DNA of 64,000 nucleotides from CAYRXM01 sp964449465 (GCA_964449465.1 CAYVBK010000005.1:1-64000), one strand, 5' to 3'; positions 1 through 10,617 are shown, counted from the first letter of the stretch. Numbers and translations: made by a program. Notes: generated by a model from the sequence alone, not told the origin.

Positions 1-441
1 CGACAAGAGGATCCCTCAGCTTGCTGAGGACGGCCCCCGAACAAGCTCGAGGATGCGACAAGAGGATCCCTCAGCTTGTCGAGGACAGCCCCCGAACAAG
101 TTCGGGAATCCGACAAGAGGCTCCCTCAGCTTGCCGGGAACAGCCCCCGAACAAGTTCGGGGATCCGACAAGAGGATCCCTCAGCTTGCCGGGGACAGCC
201 CCCCGAACAAGTTCGGGAATCCGACAAGAGGATCCCTCAGCTTGCTGAGGACGGCCCCCGAACAAGCTCGAGGATGCGACAAGAGGATCCCTCAGCTTGC
301 TGAGGACGGCCCCCGAACAAGCTCGAGGATGCGACAAGAGGATCCCTCAGCTTGCCGGGGACAGCCCCCGAACAAGTTCGGGGATGCGACAAGAGGCTCC
401 CTCAGCTTGCTGAGGTCAGCCCCCGAACAAGTTCGGGGATC
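1..441. repeat. 55-bp tandem hairpin repeat array, 8 units
   Basis: Eight head-to-tail units start at 1, 56, 111, 166, 222, 277, 332 and 387; the one starting at 166 is 56 bp and the rest are 55 bp. Each unit starts CGACAAGAGG and carries two palindromes: CTCAG-CTTG-CTGAG (variants have GTCGAG or GCCGGG on the right) and CCCCGAAC-AA-GTTCGGGG. There are no unique spacers, so this is not a CRISPR array. The period is not a multiple of three, which argues against coding. The array stops 25 bp before the methyltransferase start, so it forms that gene's whole visible upstream region. The left edge of the window cuts it, so it may be longer. Confidence 0.95.
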
Positions 442-466
442 CGACATCCGTGATAGGAGACCGTGA

Positions 467-3400
467 ATGAACATTCCCCAAACCCGTGAATGGCTGCACC
501 ACCTGGATTTTAGATCTATTCTGATCGAGGCATTGGGCTGGTCACGCCCGGTTCAGGGACGGCCGGTGGCATTTAATGCCGATGGCGCGCGGTTTGAGCG
601 CCGGCCGATCGCCGAACTGGGCGGCGTGACCGTGTTTGAGGTGACAGCGGCCCAGGGTGAGATCCCCGACCGCCAGACCCGCGCCGCCGTCCATCGTGAG
701 GTGTCTCAGATCTGCTATGAAAACCTGCTCATTTTCCTGGATCGCGAGCGTACTCAGAGCCTGTGGTATTGGGTCAAGCGCGAGGGCGGCAAGGGGCGAC
801 CGCGCGAGCATTTGTATATCAGGGGTCAGCCGGGCGACCTGTTCTTGAGCAAGATCAGCGCCATGTTTGTGGACATTGGCGAGCTGGACGAGCATGGCAG
901 CCTCAGCGTCACCGAAGCGGCGCGCCGCCTGCGACAGGCATTGGATGTTGAGCCGGTCACCAAGCGTTTTTTCAACGACTTTGCGGCGCAGCATGGCCGC
1001 TTTTTAGTGCATATCCGGGGCATTGAAGACGAGCGCGACCGTCGCTGGTATGCATCGGCACTGCTCAACCGGCTGATGTTTGTCTATTTTTTGCAGCGCA
1101 AGGGCTTTCTCGACAACGGCGATTTTGACTATTTGCAGACCCGGCTGGCGCAGAGCAAGCAGCGCGGCCCCGACCGCTATTATGAAGAATTTTTGCACGC
1201 CCTCTTTTTCGAGGGCTTGGCGCGGCCTGAAGACCGGCGCAGCCCGGCGGCGCGGGCGCTGCTGGGACGCATCCGCTATCTCAACGGCGGCTTGTTCCTG
1301 CCCCACCCGATCGAGATCAAGTACCGGCACATCCACATCCCCGACGCGGCCTTTGACGAGTTGTTCGATCTCTTTGGCCGCTACTCGTGGAACCTCGACG
1401 ACACCCCCGGCGGCGCGGATAACGAGATCAACCCGGCGGTGTTGGGCTATATCTTTGAAAAGTACATCAACCAGAAACTGTTTGGCGCCTATTACACCCG
1501 CGCCGAGATCACCGAATACTTGTGCGAGCGCACTATCCACCGCCTGATTTTGGAACAGATCAACCATACGCCGGCCCTGCCCGGCACGAAACCGCGCCAT
1601 TTTGACACGCTGCCCGACCTGCTGATGGCCCTGGACGCTCCGCTGTGTCTCCAACTACTCACCGACGTGCTGCCCAAACTCAGCCTGCTCGACCCGGCCT
1701 GCGGATCGGGGGCGTTTTTGGTGGCGGCGATGAAGACCTTGATTGACATTTACAGCGCGGTGGTAGGGCGCATCGAGTTTCTGAACGACCATCCCCTGAA
1801 CGAGTGGCTGCGCCAGGCCCGCGCCGGGCATCCCAACCTGGCCTACTATATCAAAAAGCGGATCATTACCGACAACCTGTTTGGCGTGGATGTGATGGAA
1901 GAGGCGGTCGAGATCGCCCGGCTGCGCCTGTTCCTGGCCCTGGTCTCATCGGCGCGCACCGCCGACGACCTGGAGCCGCTGCCCAACATTGATTTCAACA
2001 TCCTGGCCGGCAACTCGCTGGTGGGCTTGCTGCGGGTAGACGAGGCGGCCTATGACCGGGGCGGGCAGGGGAGCCTGTTTCACAAGCCCTACCGCCAGGT
2101 GGTGGAGGAGAAGAACCGCCTGCTGCGCATCTACCGCGATGCCACCACCTACGCCACCGACCTGCAAGCCCTGCGCGACGACATCCAGGCGCATCGCGCC
2201 GAGGCATACGATCATCTGAACGAGCTCTTGCTGGACGAGTTTACGCGCCTGGGCGTGAGATACGAGCAGGCCACCTGGGATGCGCACAAGGGGGCCGAGG
2301 GCAAGCCCCAAAAGCGGGCCGTGCAGATGCCCGACATTGCCGCGCTGCACCCCTTTCACTGGGGCTACGAGTTTGACGAGGTGATGAACGAGCGCGGCGG
2401 GTTCGGCGAACCCGGAGGGTTCGACGCCATCATCACCAACCCGCCGTGGGAGATCTGGAAGCCGCAGGCAAAAGAGTTTCTGGCCGAGTATTCCGACCTG
2501 GTGACGAAAAAGAAAATGACGATCAAGGAGTTTGAGCGCGAGCAGCAGCGGCTGCTCGCCGACCCCGAGGTGCGCGCCGCCTGGCTGGGTTACCAGAACC
2601 GCTTTCCCCACCTCAGCGCATATTTCCGTGCTGCGCCGCAGTATGCCAACCAGGTCGCCATCGTGAACGGCAGAAAAGCGGGCACCGACATCAACCTGTA
2701 CAAGCTGTTCCTGGAGCAGGGCTACAACCTGCTGCGCCCCGGCGGGTTATGCGGCATTGTCATCCCCAGCGGCATTTACACCGACCTGGGGGCCAAGCAG
2801 CTGCGCCAGATGCTGTTCGAGCAAACGCAGGTGAGCGGCCTGTTTTGTTTCGAGAACCGGCGAGAAATCTTTGAAGGTGTGCATCGCAGTTTCAAGTTTG
2901 TTGTCTTGACCTTTGAAAAGGGCAGCACCACCGCAAGCTTCCCCGCCGCGTTTATGCGCCACGACGTGGCCGAACTGGAACGCTTTCCGCAAGAAGGCGC
3001 GGTGACGATGCCGGTGGAGCTGATCCGCCGCCTCTCGCCCGACTCGCTCTCGGTGATGGAGTTCAAGAGCGAGCTGGATGCTGCCATCGCCGAAAAGATG
3101 CTGCGCTGGCCGCTGTTGGGGGAAGAGATCGAAGAGGTGTGGAACCTGAGGCTGACTCGCGAGTTCGATATGACCAATGATAGCCACTTGTTCAAAACCA
3201 GCCCCGGTCCGGGCCGCCTGCCGCTCTACGAAGGCAAGATGATCCACCAGTTTCGATGCGATTTTGCCGAGCCGCGTTACTGGGTGGACGAACGGGAAGG
3301 TCGCGCGGCGATCATGGGGCGCGGTCAAGATACGGGGCAGACTTTGGATTATCAAACCTATCGGCTGGGGTTTCGAGACATTGCTGCCAGCACCAACGAA

Positions 3401-4443
3401 AGATCGATGATTTCAACCCTCATTCCGCCTGCTTTTCACGGTAACAAAATTCCAACGGTTCGAGTATTCGATGATCAGGGCAATCATCAGATTGACAGTG
3501 CAAGCCAGATTTTTTTGTGCGCTGTGTGGAACAGCTTTGTTTTCGACTGGATGCTGAGGACAAAGGTAACTACCACTATTAATTTCTTCTATCTCTACCA
3601 AATGCCCGTTCCCCGCCTGACCGCCGCCATGTCGGATTTCCGAACTTGTTCGGAGCCGCCGTCCCAAACAAGTTTGGGGATCCCTGATTCGGAGCTCCTT
3701 GATTCGGATCTCCGAACTTGTTCGGAGCTGCCGTCCCAAACAAGTTTGGGGATCCCTGATCCGGATCTCCTTGATTCGGAGCTCCGAACTTGTTCGGAGC
3801 CGCCGTCCCAAACAAGTTTGGGGATCCCTGATNNNNNNNNNNNNNNNNNNNNNNNNNNNNNNNNNNNNNNNNNNNNNNNNNNNNNNNNNNNNNNNNNNNN
3901 NNNNNNNNNNNNNNNNNNNNNNNNNNNNNNNNGGAGCTCCGAACTTGTTCGGAGCCGCCGTCCCAAACAAGTTTGGGGATCCCTGATCCGGATCTCCTTG
4001 ATTCGGAGCTCCGAACTTGTTCGGAGCCGCCGTCCCAAACAAGTTTGGGGATCCCTGATTCGGAGCTCCTTGATTCGGATTTCCGAACTTGTTCGGAGCT
4101 GCCGTCCCAAACAAGTTTGGGATTCCCCAACTCGTTGGGGGATGCACAAGCCCGATTTTTTGCCCCCATCGTCGCCCGTGCGGCGCGGCTGGTTTGCACG
4201 GCCCCGGAATTCGACGCCCTGGCGCGAGAGGTCGGGCTACCTGGCTCGGCCCCAGTTGCCGAGGCAGAGCGCGCCCGTCTGCGCGCCGAGTTGGATGGGC
4301 TGGTCGCTCACCTCTACGGATTGAGCGAAAGCGAGTTTGTCCACATCCTGGAGGCCTTCCCACTGGTGGCCCAGGAGGTTAAACAGGCCGCCCTGGCTGC
4401 CTATGCGGCGACCCCAAGCCTCATTTCCAACAACGGATCATAA
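467..4443 (+). CDS. Eco57I-type (type IIG-like) DNA methyltransferase with in-frame repeat insertion
   Basis: Large adenine-specific DNA methyltransferase of the Eco57I restriction-modification family. It starts at ATG 467 with AGGAG at 455-459. GAYYT (motif X) is near residue 343, DPACGSGAFL (motif I, AdoMet) near 408 and NPPW (motif IV, catalytic) near 659. The N-terminal ~200 residues match the usual N-terminus of this family, but I see no clear PD-(D/E)xK nuclease motif. The C-terminal helical part (ARLVCTAPEFDALAREVGL, then AHLYGL) lies at 4156-4440, beyond an assembly gap and in another frame. The frame change is best explained by the arbitrary 100 Ns: both sides of the gap carry the same 72-bp repeat in the same repeat phase, so any whole number of units restores one ORF ending at TAA 4441-4443. 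A 24-residue repeat is thus inserted between the VPRLTA segment and the C-terminal domain. The next gene starts 3 bp later. Alternative: a pseudogene broken in the repeat. Confidence 0.85.
3639..4110. repeat. 72-bp in-frame tandem repeat inside the methyltransferase gene
   Basis: Units start at 3639, 3711 and 3783 before the gap and at 3938, 4010 and 4082 after it, always 72 bp apart. Each unit has two palindromes, TCCGAAC-TT-GTTCGGA and CCCAAAC-AA-GTTTGGG, followed by a variable GATTCGGAGCTCC/GATCCGGATCTCC spacer. Because 72 = 24 codons, the array reads as a 24-residue protein repeat containing RTCSE-PSQTSLGIPD. The final unit degenerates and is followed by another palindrome, CCCCAACTCGTTGGGG, at 4125-4140. 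Confidence 0.93.
3833..3932. other. 100-N scaffold gap in the 72-bp repeat array
   Basis: Exactly 100 Ns, the conventional filler for a gap of unknown size. The unit starts on either side (3783 and 3938) are 155 bp apart. The true distance should be a multiple of 72 (144, 216 or more), so the real gap is probably 89, 161 or 233 bp and so on. Confidence 0.95.
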
Positions 4444-4446
4444 TCA

Positions 4447-5694
4447 ATGAAAAAACTAGATGCACACCGTGCTTACCTCATTCTGACCGGCGTTTCGTCG
4501 CTGCTGTTTACCGTCGTCTTTACCTTTGGCTCGGTCTACCGCATCACCGTCGCCCACATGGACCCCTTGCAGTTGGTGCTGGCCGGCACGGCGCTAGAAG
4601 CCACCATTTTCGTGTTTGAAATCCCTACCGGCATCGTGGCCGATGTGTACAGCCGCCGCACCTCTATCCTCATCGGCCTGACCATCATCGGTCTGGCCTT
4701 TGTGGCCCAGGGGTTGCTGCCCTGGTTCGTCACCATCCTGATCGCCGAAGCCCTGTGGGGGCTGGGATACACCTTTACTAGCGGGGCGCAAGAAGCCTGG
4801 ATCGCCGACGAAGTTGGCCCGCAGCGAGCAGAGGCAACCTACCTGCGCGGCGCGCAGATGGGACAAATCGGCTCTTTGCTGGGCATTGGGGTCAGCACGG
4901 CCCTGGCCGGTCTCCACATCCAACTGCCCATCGTGCTGGGTGGAGTTCTGTTTCTGGTTCTCACCACGTTCCTGGCCCTGAGCATGCCCGAACAGGGATT
5001 CAAACCCGCACCACGTCCGCGGCACGGCGCGTGGCAGGCTGTGACACACACAGCGTCTGTCGCCTGGCACTTGATCCGCCGCCGACCGGTCTTTTCCATC
5101 ATCTTGATCATCGGAGGCGTCTATGGCATGGCCAGCGAGGCGTTTGACCGGCTGTGGGAGGCCCATTTTCTGGGCAATTTGCGCTTTCCCACCCTGGGCC
5201 AGTTGTCGCCGGTGATCTGGTTTGGCCTGATCAACGTCGGGCAAAACCTGTTGGGTCTGCTGGCGGTGTATCTGGTGCAGCGGCGGCTGGATGCCGCCGG
5301 CCGCCGCGCCGTGACATGGCTCTTGTTCGCCTCTAACGCTGTGTTGGTGGCCGCCATGATTGGGTTTGGCTGGAGCGGCCATTTCGAGCTGGCATTAGCC
5401 AGCTATTGGGCAGTCTGGCTGGCCCGCCACATCAACGAGCCGCTGTACACGGCCTGGGTCAATCAGCAGATCGATCAGCCAGAGGTGCGCGCCACGCTCA
5501 TCTCGACCGCCAGCCAGGCCAATGCGCTGGGGCAGATCGCCGGCGGCCCCCTGGTTGGGCTGATCGGCAAATGGGTTTCCATCCAGGCCGCCCTGGTAGT
5601 GGCCGGTTTGATCCTGTCGCCGGTGTTGATCCTATATCCTCTGGCCGCGCGCCAGAAACCTCCAACACCCCCCTTGAAGGGAGACCACTTATGA
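4447..5694 (+). CDS. MFS transporter
   Basis: 415-residue major facilitator superfamily permease with about 12 hydrophobic segments. The cytoplasmic loop 2-3 signature is visible as GIVADVYSRR near residues 62-71, and a charged central loop (RPRHGAWQAV, near 195) separates the two six-helix halves. The sequence resembles drug-efflux MFS proteins, but nothing fixes the substrate. It begins 3 bp after the methyltransferase stop and its TGA overlaps the ATG of the helicase gene (ATGA, 5691-5694). The three genes are therefore very probably one transcript. The functional link between a DNA methyltransferase, an exporter and a helicase is not evident. Confidence 0.88.
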   Translation: MKKLDAHRAYLILTGVSSLLFTVVFTFGSVYRITVAHMDPLQLVLAGTALEATIFVFEIPTGIVADVYSRRTSILIGLTIIGLAFVAQGLLPWFVTILIAEALWGLGYTFTSGAQEAWIADEVGPQRAEATYLRGAQMGQIGSLLGIGVSTALAGLHIQLPIVLGGVLFLVLTTFLALSMPEQGFKPAPRPRHGAWQAVTHTASVAWHLIRRRPVFSIILIIGGVYGMASEAFDRLWEAHFLGNLRFPTLGQLSPVIWFGLINVGQNLLGLLAVYLVQRRLDAAGRRAVTWLLFASNAVLVAAMIGFGWSGHFELALASYWAVWLARHINEPLYTAWVNQQIDQPEVRATLISTASQANALGQIAGGPLVGLIGKWVSIQAALVVAGLILSPVLILYPLAARQKPPTPPLKGDHL

Positions 5695-8600
5695 CGCTAT
5701 CTGCCGATTCTTGCACGCCCGGATACGGCCTGGCATCCTTTTTGTCGCCGGTGCGCGCCTGGTTTGAAACAACTTTTGGGTCGCCCACCCCGCCGCAGGC
5801 ACAGGGCTGGCCGGCCATTCAACGCGGCGAACACACCCTGATTCTGGCCCCCACCGGATCGGGCAAAACGCTGGCCGCTTTTTTATGGGGCATCAATCAA
5901 CTCTATCAAAAAGGCATCGCCGCTCCCGCCGACGCCCCTGCCGGCATCCGCCTGGTCTACATTTCGCCGCTCAAAGCCCTGAACAATGACATTGAACGCA
6001 ACCTGCGCCGCCCGCTGGCCGGCATCCGCGTGCAGGCACACGAGCAAGGCATCGAGCTGCCGCCGCTACACGTGTCCGTCCGTTCGGGCGACACACCACA
6101 GCGCGAACGACAGGCCATGCTGCGCCAACCGCCACACATCCTCATCACTACTCCCGAATCGCTCTACCTGCTGCTCTCCAGCCCCCGCGCCCGCCAGTTG
6201 TTCCGCACTGTGCGCACCGTCATCGTAGACGAAATCCACACCCTGGTCGGCAGCAAGCGCGGCGTCCACCTGGCCCTCAGCCTGGAGCGGCTGCAACACC
6301 TGGCCGCCCAACCCGTGCAACGCATCGGCCTCTCGGCCACCATCCAGCCGCTAGACGAGGCGGCGCGTTTTCTGGGGGGAAGCGAATGGCAGATGGCAGA
6401 TGACGGAGCGCGCTCCTTGCAGCCTCGCCCTGTGACCATTGTTGACGCCGCGTATCGTAAACCTTTGGATTTACAGGTGGTGGGCGTGGTGGACAGTTTT
6501 AACAGCCTGCCCGGCGACTCGATCTGGCCGTCCATCATCCCCCAGGTGCTAGACCTGATCCGCGCCCATCAGACCACCCTGGTGTTCACCAACAACCGCC
6601 GCCTGGCCGAGCGCGCCGGCGATTACCTTAACGAGCAGATCGCCGCCGAAGCCGAAGGGCGAGCATCGGGGCTGATCAAGGGCGGCATAGTCACAGGGCG
6701 CGGCCTGATGGCTACCGGTGACGGCACACACGCCGGCCCCATTCGCGTGCATCACGGCAGCGTGGCGCGCGAGACCCGCCTGGAGATCGAGCGACAGCTT
6801 CAAGCTGGCGAATTGCCCGCCCTGGTCGGCACTTCATCGCTGGAACTGGGCATTGACATTGGCGCAGTAGACCTGGTGGTGCAGCTCCAATCGCCCAAAT
6901 CGGTGGCGCAAGGCTTGCAGCGCGTCGGCCGCGCCGGCCACCTGGTCGGCCAAACCAGCAAAGGGCGCATCTTTCCCACCCATCGCGAAGACGTGGTCGA
7001 GGCGGCGGCCATCGCCGGCGGCATGCGGCGCGGCGAGGTCGAGCCGACATGGATGCCCCTCTGCCCGCTAGACGTGCTGGCACAGCAGATCGTGGCCATG
7101 GTCTCGGTAGAACCGTGGGACATGGATGCCCTGTTCGATCTGGTGCGCGGCGCGGCCTCGTACAACGGCCTGACCCGCCGCGTGTGGCAGGCCACCCTGG
7201 ACATGCTGGCCGGGCGATTTGGTGGCGGCAGCGCCGACCTGCGCGTCCGCTCAAGCTACCGCGAGTTGCGCCCCCGCCTGGATTGGGACCGCGTCAACAA
7301 CCGCCTGACCGCCCTGCCCGGCTCGCGCATGCTGGCCCTCACCAACGGCGGCACCATCCCCGACACCGGCGCGTTTGGCGCCTATCTGAGCGATGGCAAA
7401 ACCAAGCTGGGCGAACTGGACGAGGAATTTGTCTTTGAGACGCGCATCGGCGACACCTTGATGCTCGGCTCGCAGGTGTGGCGGGTGACCGACATCAACG
7501 ACGACCGCATCACAGTGGCTGCCGCGCCGGGAGCCACGCCGCGCATGCCCTTTTGGCGGGGCGACCTGCCCTGGCGGCCCTATGAACTGGGAGTACGGGT
7601 GGGGGCGTTTCGACGGGCCGTGGCCGAACGGTTGGAACAGACCCGACAGGCCCTCAGCCTGCCCGACCGGATGTCGCTGCGTCAACACGCCGACGCGCCG
7701 CCGGTACAAGAGCTGCTGGCCTGGCTGAACCAGGACTATACGCTGAATCGGCGCGCTGCCTGGCACACCCTGGATTACCTGGCCGAACAACTGGACCTGA
7801 CCGGCGCCGTCTCGTCGGACCGCACCATTCTGGTCGAGGTGTTTGAGGACTCGCTGGGCGATCCTCGTCTGGTGATCCACTCGCCGTTTGGCGGACGGGT
7901 CAACGGGCCGTGGGGATTGGCTCTGGCCAGCGCGCTGCGCGAACAGGCCGGCATCGAGATTGAAGTGCAAACCAACGACGACGGCGTGCTGATGCGCCTG
8001 CTGGATGCCGGTCAGGGCGATGAACAGGCGGGGCCATTTCCGCTCGACCTCATCACCGGGTTGGGGCCTCAAGAAGCACGCGAGCGCATTTTGCATGAGC
8101 TGCCGCGCTCGGCCGTGTTTGGAGCGCGATTCCGTCAAAACGCCGCCCGCGCCCTGCTCTTGCCCGGTGTGGGGCGTGGCAAACGCACCCCATTCTGGCT
8201 GCAACGCCTGCGCGCCCGCGACCTGTTGCAAATCGTGCGCCAATGGGACGATTTTCCCATCATCGTCGAGACCTATCGCGATTGCCTGCAAGACGTGCTG
8301 GACCTGCCGCACCTGGAACAAATCCTCACGGCCATCCAGCAGGGCGAAATTCGCATGGTAGTGCTGGAATCGGCCACCCCTTCACCGGTGGCGCAAAGCC
8401 TGATGTGGGATTTTATCAACAAGTTTATGTATGAATGGGATGCGCCACGAGCCGAGCAGCAACTTCAAATGCTGGCCGTCAACCGCGACCTGCTGCAAGA
8501 CCTCTTGCAAGGCGTGGCTCTGGATGAACTGCTGCGCCCCGAAGCCATCCGTTCGGTGTGTGAGCAGATCGAACACACCGCGCCCACCGCCTGGGCGCGC

Positions 8601-10481
8601 ACCGCCGAAGAACTGGCTGTGCTGTTGGAGCAGATGGGCGACCTGTCATCGGCCGAGATTGCCCAACGCGCCGCCACAGACCCGGCCGGGTGGATCGCCC
8701 GCCTCAGCGGCGAAGGCCGTGTCGTGGGAATGGACATTCCCACAGCGCGCGGGGCAGCCTACCGCTGGGTGTTTGCCGAATATCAGGCCGAATATCGCGC
8801 CGCCCTGGCCGCCGAACACCCCGACGATGAGGCACGTCGCCGCATCCTGGAGCGATTTCTGGCCCAATCCGGCCCGGTGACGCCAGAAGCGATCAGAGCA
8901 CGCTATGATTTCCCGGCCGATTGGCTGCAAGCCGAGCTGGATCGCCTGACATCGGCACGACAGGTAGTGCGCGGCCGCCTGACGCCGGGCCGGCCAGAAG
9001 CAGATGATCAGGACGAGTTTATAGACCGCCGCACCCTGGAGCAGATTCACCGCCGCACCCTGCACATTTTACGGCGCGAGGTCCAGCCGGCCCCGTTCAC
9101 GGTCTATGCCGATTTCCTGGCCCGCTGGCAGCACATCCACCCGGCCGAACGGCTGGGCGGCGAAGGGGCGCTGAGCCAGGTGCTACAGCAACTCCGCGCC
9201 ACGCCGGTGGTGGGGCCGGTGTGGGAGCGCGATGTGTTGCCACTGCGTCTGACCCGCTATCGCCCGGCCGAACTGGAAAGCCTGTGTCAGAGCGGCGAGG
9301 TGGTTTGGGTGGGCTGCGGCGGCGCCGACCTGCGGCGCGGTCGGGTGCGCTTGATGTTTCGCGGCGAGGGTAGCATTTATCTCGATCCGCCGCCCGCCGA
9401 TCTAGCCTCATTCGGCCAGACGGCCCAGCAGGTCTACCGGTTTCTCCAGGCCGAAGGCGCCGTCTTTGAAGCCGACCTGGCCGCCGCGCTAGACCTGGGG
9501 ATCGCAGCACTGCACCAGGCACTGCTCGAACTGGTGATGGCCGGCCTGGTCACAAATGACAGCCTGGAAGTGCTGCGGCGGATGATTGATGAGGGCACGC
9601 CGCCGTCGGCCGGGCGCAAGCCGCAAAGCGCGCTGGAACTAGAGTTGCGTCAGCGGCGGGCGCAGCGCGATACCCCCTCGCGCCAACCGCTGCACAAGCC
9701 GCATCCGGAACAATATCGCGCCGCCAAGAGCCGCGTGCGGGCGCGGCTGGGCTACCCCTCCGGCGTTGAGTCGGCCGTCGCCTATCCCGATGCACCCGCC
9801 AGAGCCGGCCGCTGGTCGCTGACACAGCGATTTGGCGTGTGGGGCAAACCGCTGTCGCCCATCGAACGCGCCGACCGGCAGGCGCGCCAACTCTTGGCCC
9901 GCTATGGCGTGGCCACAGTGCAATGCCTGGAAAACGAGGTCGGCGCCTGGGACTGGGGCCAGGTCGCGGCCCAACTGGAAAGGTTGGAAATGCGCGGCGA
10001 GGTGCGGCGCGGCTATTTTGTGCGTGGACTGCCGGGCCTTCAATTTGCCCTGCCCCAAGTGGTCGAACAATTGAGGACGATCCGCGATGAAACAGACCCG
10101 CAACCGGCCCTGGTGGTGATGAATGCATGCGATCCGGCCAACCTGTACGGCCCGGCCCTTTCCGACGCCGCCCAGACGCCGCAGGACGAGCCGCTCACAT
10201 TTGCCCGCCTGCCATCTACATGGCTGGTGCAGCAGCGCGGCCTGCCCCTGCTGGTGGCCGGCGACAGCGGCGCACGCCTGCTCACCGGACAGACGAGCGA
10301 TGCGGACATGCTGGCCCAGGCTGGGCGAGCGCTGGTCGAGCATTTGTCTCGTTTTATGCACCGCATCGCCGTAGAGCAGTGGAACGACGCGCCTGTGCTG
10401 GACAGTCCCGGCGGAGCCATTTTAGAGGCGGCCGGATTTCAACGCAGCTATCCGACAATGGTATGGGAGCGGAGGTACTGA
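5691..10481 (+). CDS. lhr: Lhr-type large DEAD/DEAH-box helicase
   Basis: 1596-residue superfamily 2 ATP-dependent helicase of the Lhr family. ATG 5691 is chosen because it forms ATGA with the MFS stop and follows GAAGGGAG at 5677-5684; the frame is open further upstream, but that part lies inside the MFS gene. Walker A APTGSGKT is at residues 53-60 and the Walker B box is DEIH at 180-183. Motif VI reads QRVGRAGH near 410-418, after the TSSLELGID segment. The length matches full Lhr (about 1500 residues): an N-terminal helicase core with winged-helix and beta-bundle domains, then a long C-terminal extension also present in E. coli Lhr. Such enzymes translocate 3'-5' on single-stranded nucleic acid and are linked to DNA repair. 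Its role next to a methyltransferase is unknown. Confidence 0.93.
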   Translation: MTLSADSCTPGYGLASFLSPVRAWFETTFGSPTPPQAQGWPAIQRGEHTLILAPTGSGKTLAAFLWGINQLYQKGIAAPADAPAGIRLVYISPLKALNNDIERNLRRPLAGIRVQAHEQGIELPPLHVSVRSGDTPQRERQAMLRQPPHILITTPESLYLLLSSPRARQLFRTVRTVIVDEIHTLVGSKRGVHLALSLERLQHLAAQPVQRIGLSATIQPLDEAARFLGGSEWQMADDGARSLQPRPVTIVDAAYRKPLDLQVVGVVDSFNSLPGDSIWPSIIPQVLDLIRAHQTTLVFTNNRRLAERAGDYLNEQIAAEAEGRASGLIKGGIVTGRGLMATGDGTHAGPIRVHHGSVARETRLEIERQLQAGELPALVGTSSLELGIDIGAVDLVVQLQSPKSVAQGLQRVGRAGHLVGQTSKGRIFPTHREDVVEAAAIAGGMRRGEVEPTWMPLCPLDVLAQQIVAMVSVEPWDMDALFDLVRGAASYNGLTRRVWQATLDMLAGRFGGGSADLRVRSSYRELRPRLDWDRVNNRLTALPGSRMLALTNGGTIPDTGAFGAYLSDGKTKLGELDEEFVFETRIGDTLMLGSQVWRVTDINDDRITVAAAPGATPRMPFWRGDLPWRPYELGVRVGAFRRAVAERLEQTRQALSLPDRMSLRQHADAPPVQELLAWLNQDYTLNRRAAWHTLDYLAEQLDLTGAVSSDRTILVEVFEDSLGDPRLVIHSPFGGRVNGPWGLALASALREQAGIEIEVQTNDDGVLMRLLDAGQGDEQAGPFPLDLITGLGPQEARERILHELPRSAVFGARFRQNAARALLLPGVGRGKRTPFWLQRLRARDLLQIVRQWDDFPIIVETYRDCLQDVLDLPHLEQILTAIQQGEIRMVVLESATPSPVAQSLMWDFINKFMYEWDAPRAEQQLQMLAVNRDLLQDLLQGVALDELLRPEAIRSVCEQIEHTAPTAWARTAEELAVLLEQMGDLSSAEIAQRAATDPAGWIARLSGEGRVVGMDIPTARGAAYRWVFAEYQAEYRAALAAEHPDDEARRRILERFLAQSGPVTPEAIRARYDFPADWLQAELDRLTSARQVVRGRLTPGRPEADDQDEFIDRRTLEQIHRRTLHILRREVQPAPFTVYADFLARWQHIHPAERLGGEGALSQVLQQLRATPVVGPVWERDVLPLRLTRYRPAELESLCQSGEVVWVGCGGADLRRGRVRLMFRGEGSIYLDPPPADLASFGQTAQQVYRFLQAEGAVFEADLAAALDLGIAALHQALLELVMAGLVTNDSLEVLRRMIDEGTPPSAGRKPQSALELELRQRRAQRDTPSRQPLHKPHPEQYRAAKSRVRARLGYPSGVESAVAYPDAPARAGRWSLTQRFGVWGKPLSPIERADRQARQLLARYGVATVQCLENEVGAWDWGQVAAQLERLEMRGEVRRGYFVRGLPGLQFALPQVVEQLRTIRDETDPQPALVVMNACDPANLYGPALSDAAQTPQDEPLTFARLPSTWLVQQRGLPLLVAGDSGARLLTGQTSDADMLAQAGRALVEHLSRFMHRIAVEQWNDAPVLDSPGGAILEAAGFQRSYPTMVWERRY

Positions 10482-10501
10482 GACGGAGCAAAAACCGGGC
10501 A

Positions 10502-10530
10502 TTGACGGCAGATGCCCTCTTTGGTATAAT
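10502..10530 (+). promoter_or_regulatory. Sigma-70 promoter for the receiver-roadblock gene
   Basis: TTGACG (10502-10507), 17-bp spacer, TATAAT (10525-10530). It lies just after the helicase stop and about 88 bp before the next start codon, so the 10618 gene has its own transcript. Confidence 0.75.
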
Positions 10531-10617
10531 GGGCATCAGCAAGGCTGCAAATGGTCACGCGACAGGCATGACCTGCTGCAATCTGGCGGTTGATGTGAGC
10601 GAGGCGAAAGGAACAAT

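Noticed and set aside
1..441. Possible CRISPR array
   Set aside because: The whole 55-bp unit repeats with no unique spacers, units contain two different palindromes, and no cas gene is nearby.
3973..4443. Separate small gene encoding the C-terminal methyltransferase-like segment
   Set aside because: Its only start codons are inside the repeat units, its sequence is the normal C-terminus of the methyltransferase, and repeat phase shows that the frame break comes from the N filler.
467..4443. BREX PglX or other multi-gene phage defence system
   Set aside because: No brxA, brxB, brxC, pglZ or lon-type partners flank it; the neighbours are an MFS permease and Lhr.
5406..5690. N-terminal extension of the Lhr helicase
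   Set aside because: It lies wholly within the MFS gene in another frame; ATG 5691 has a ribosome site and the ATGA overlap.
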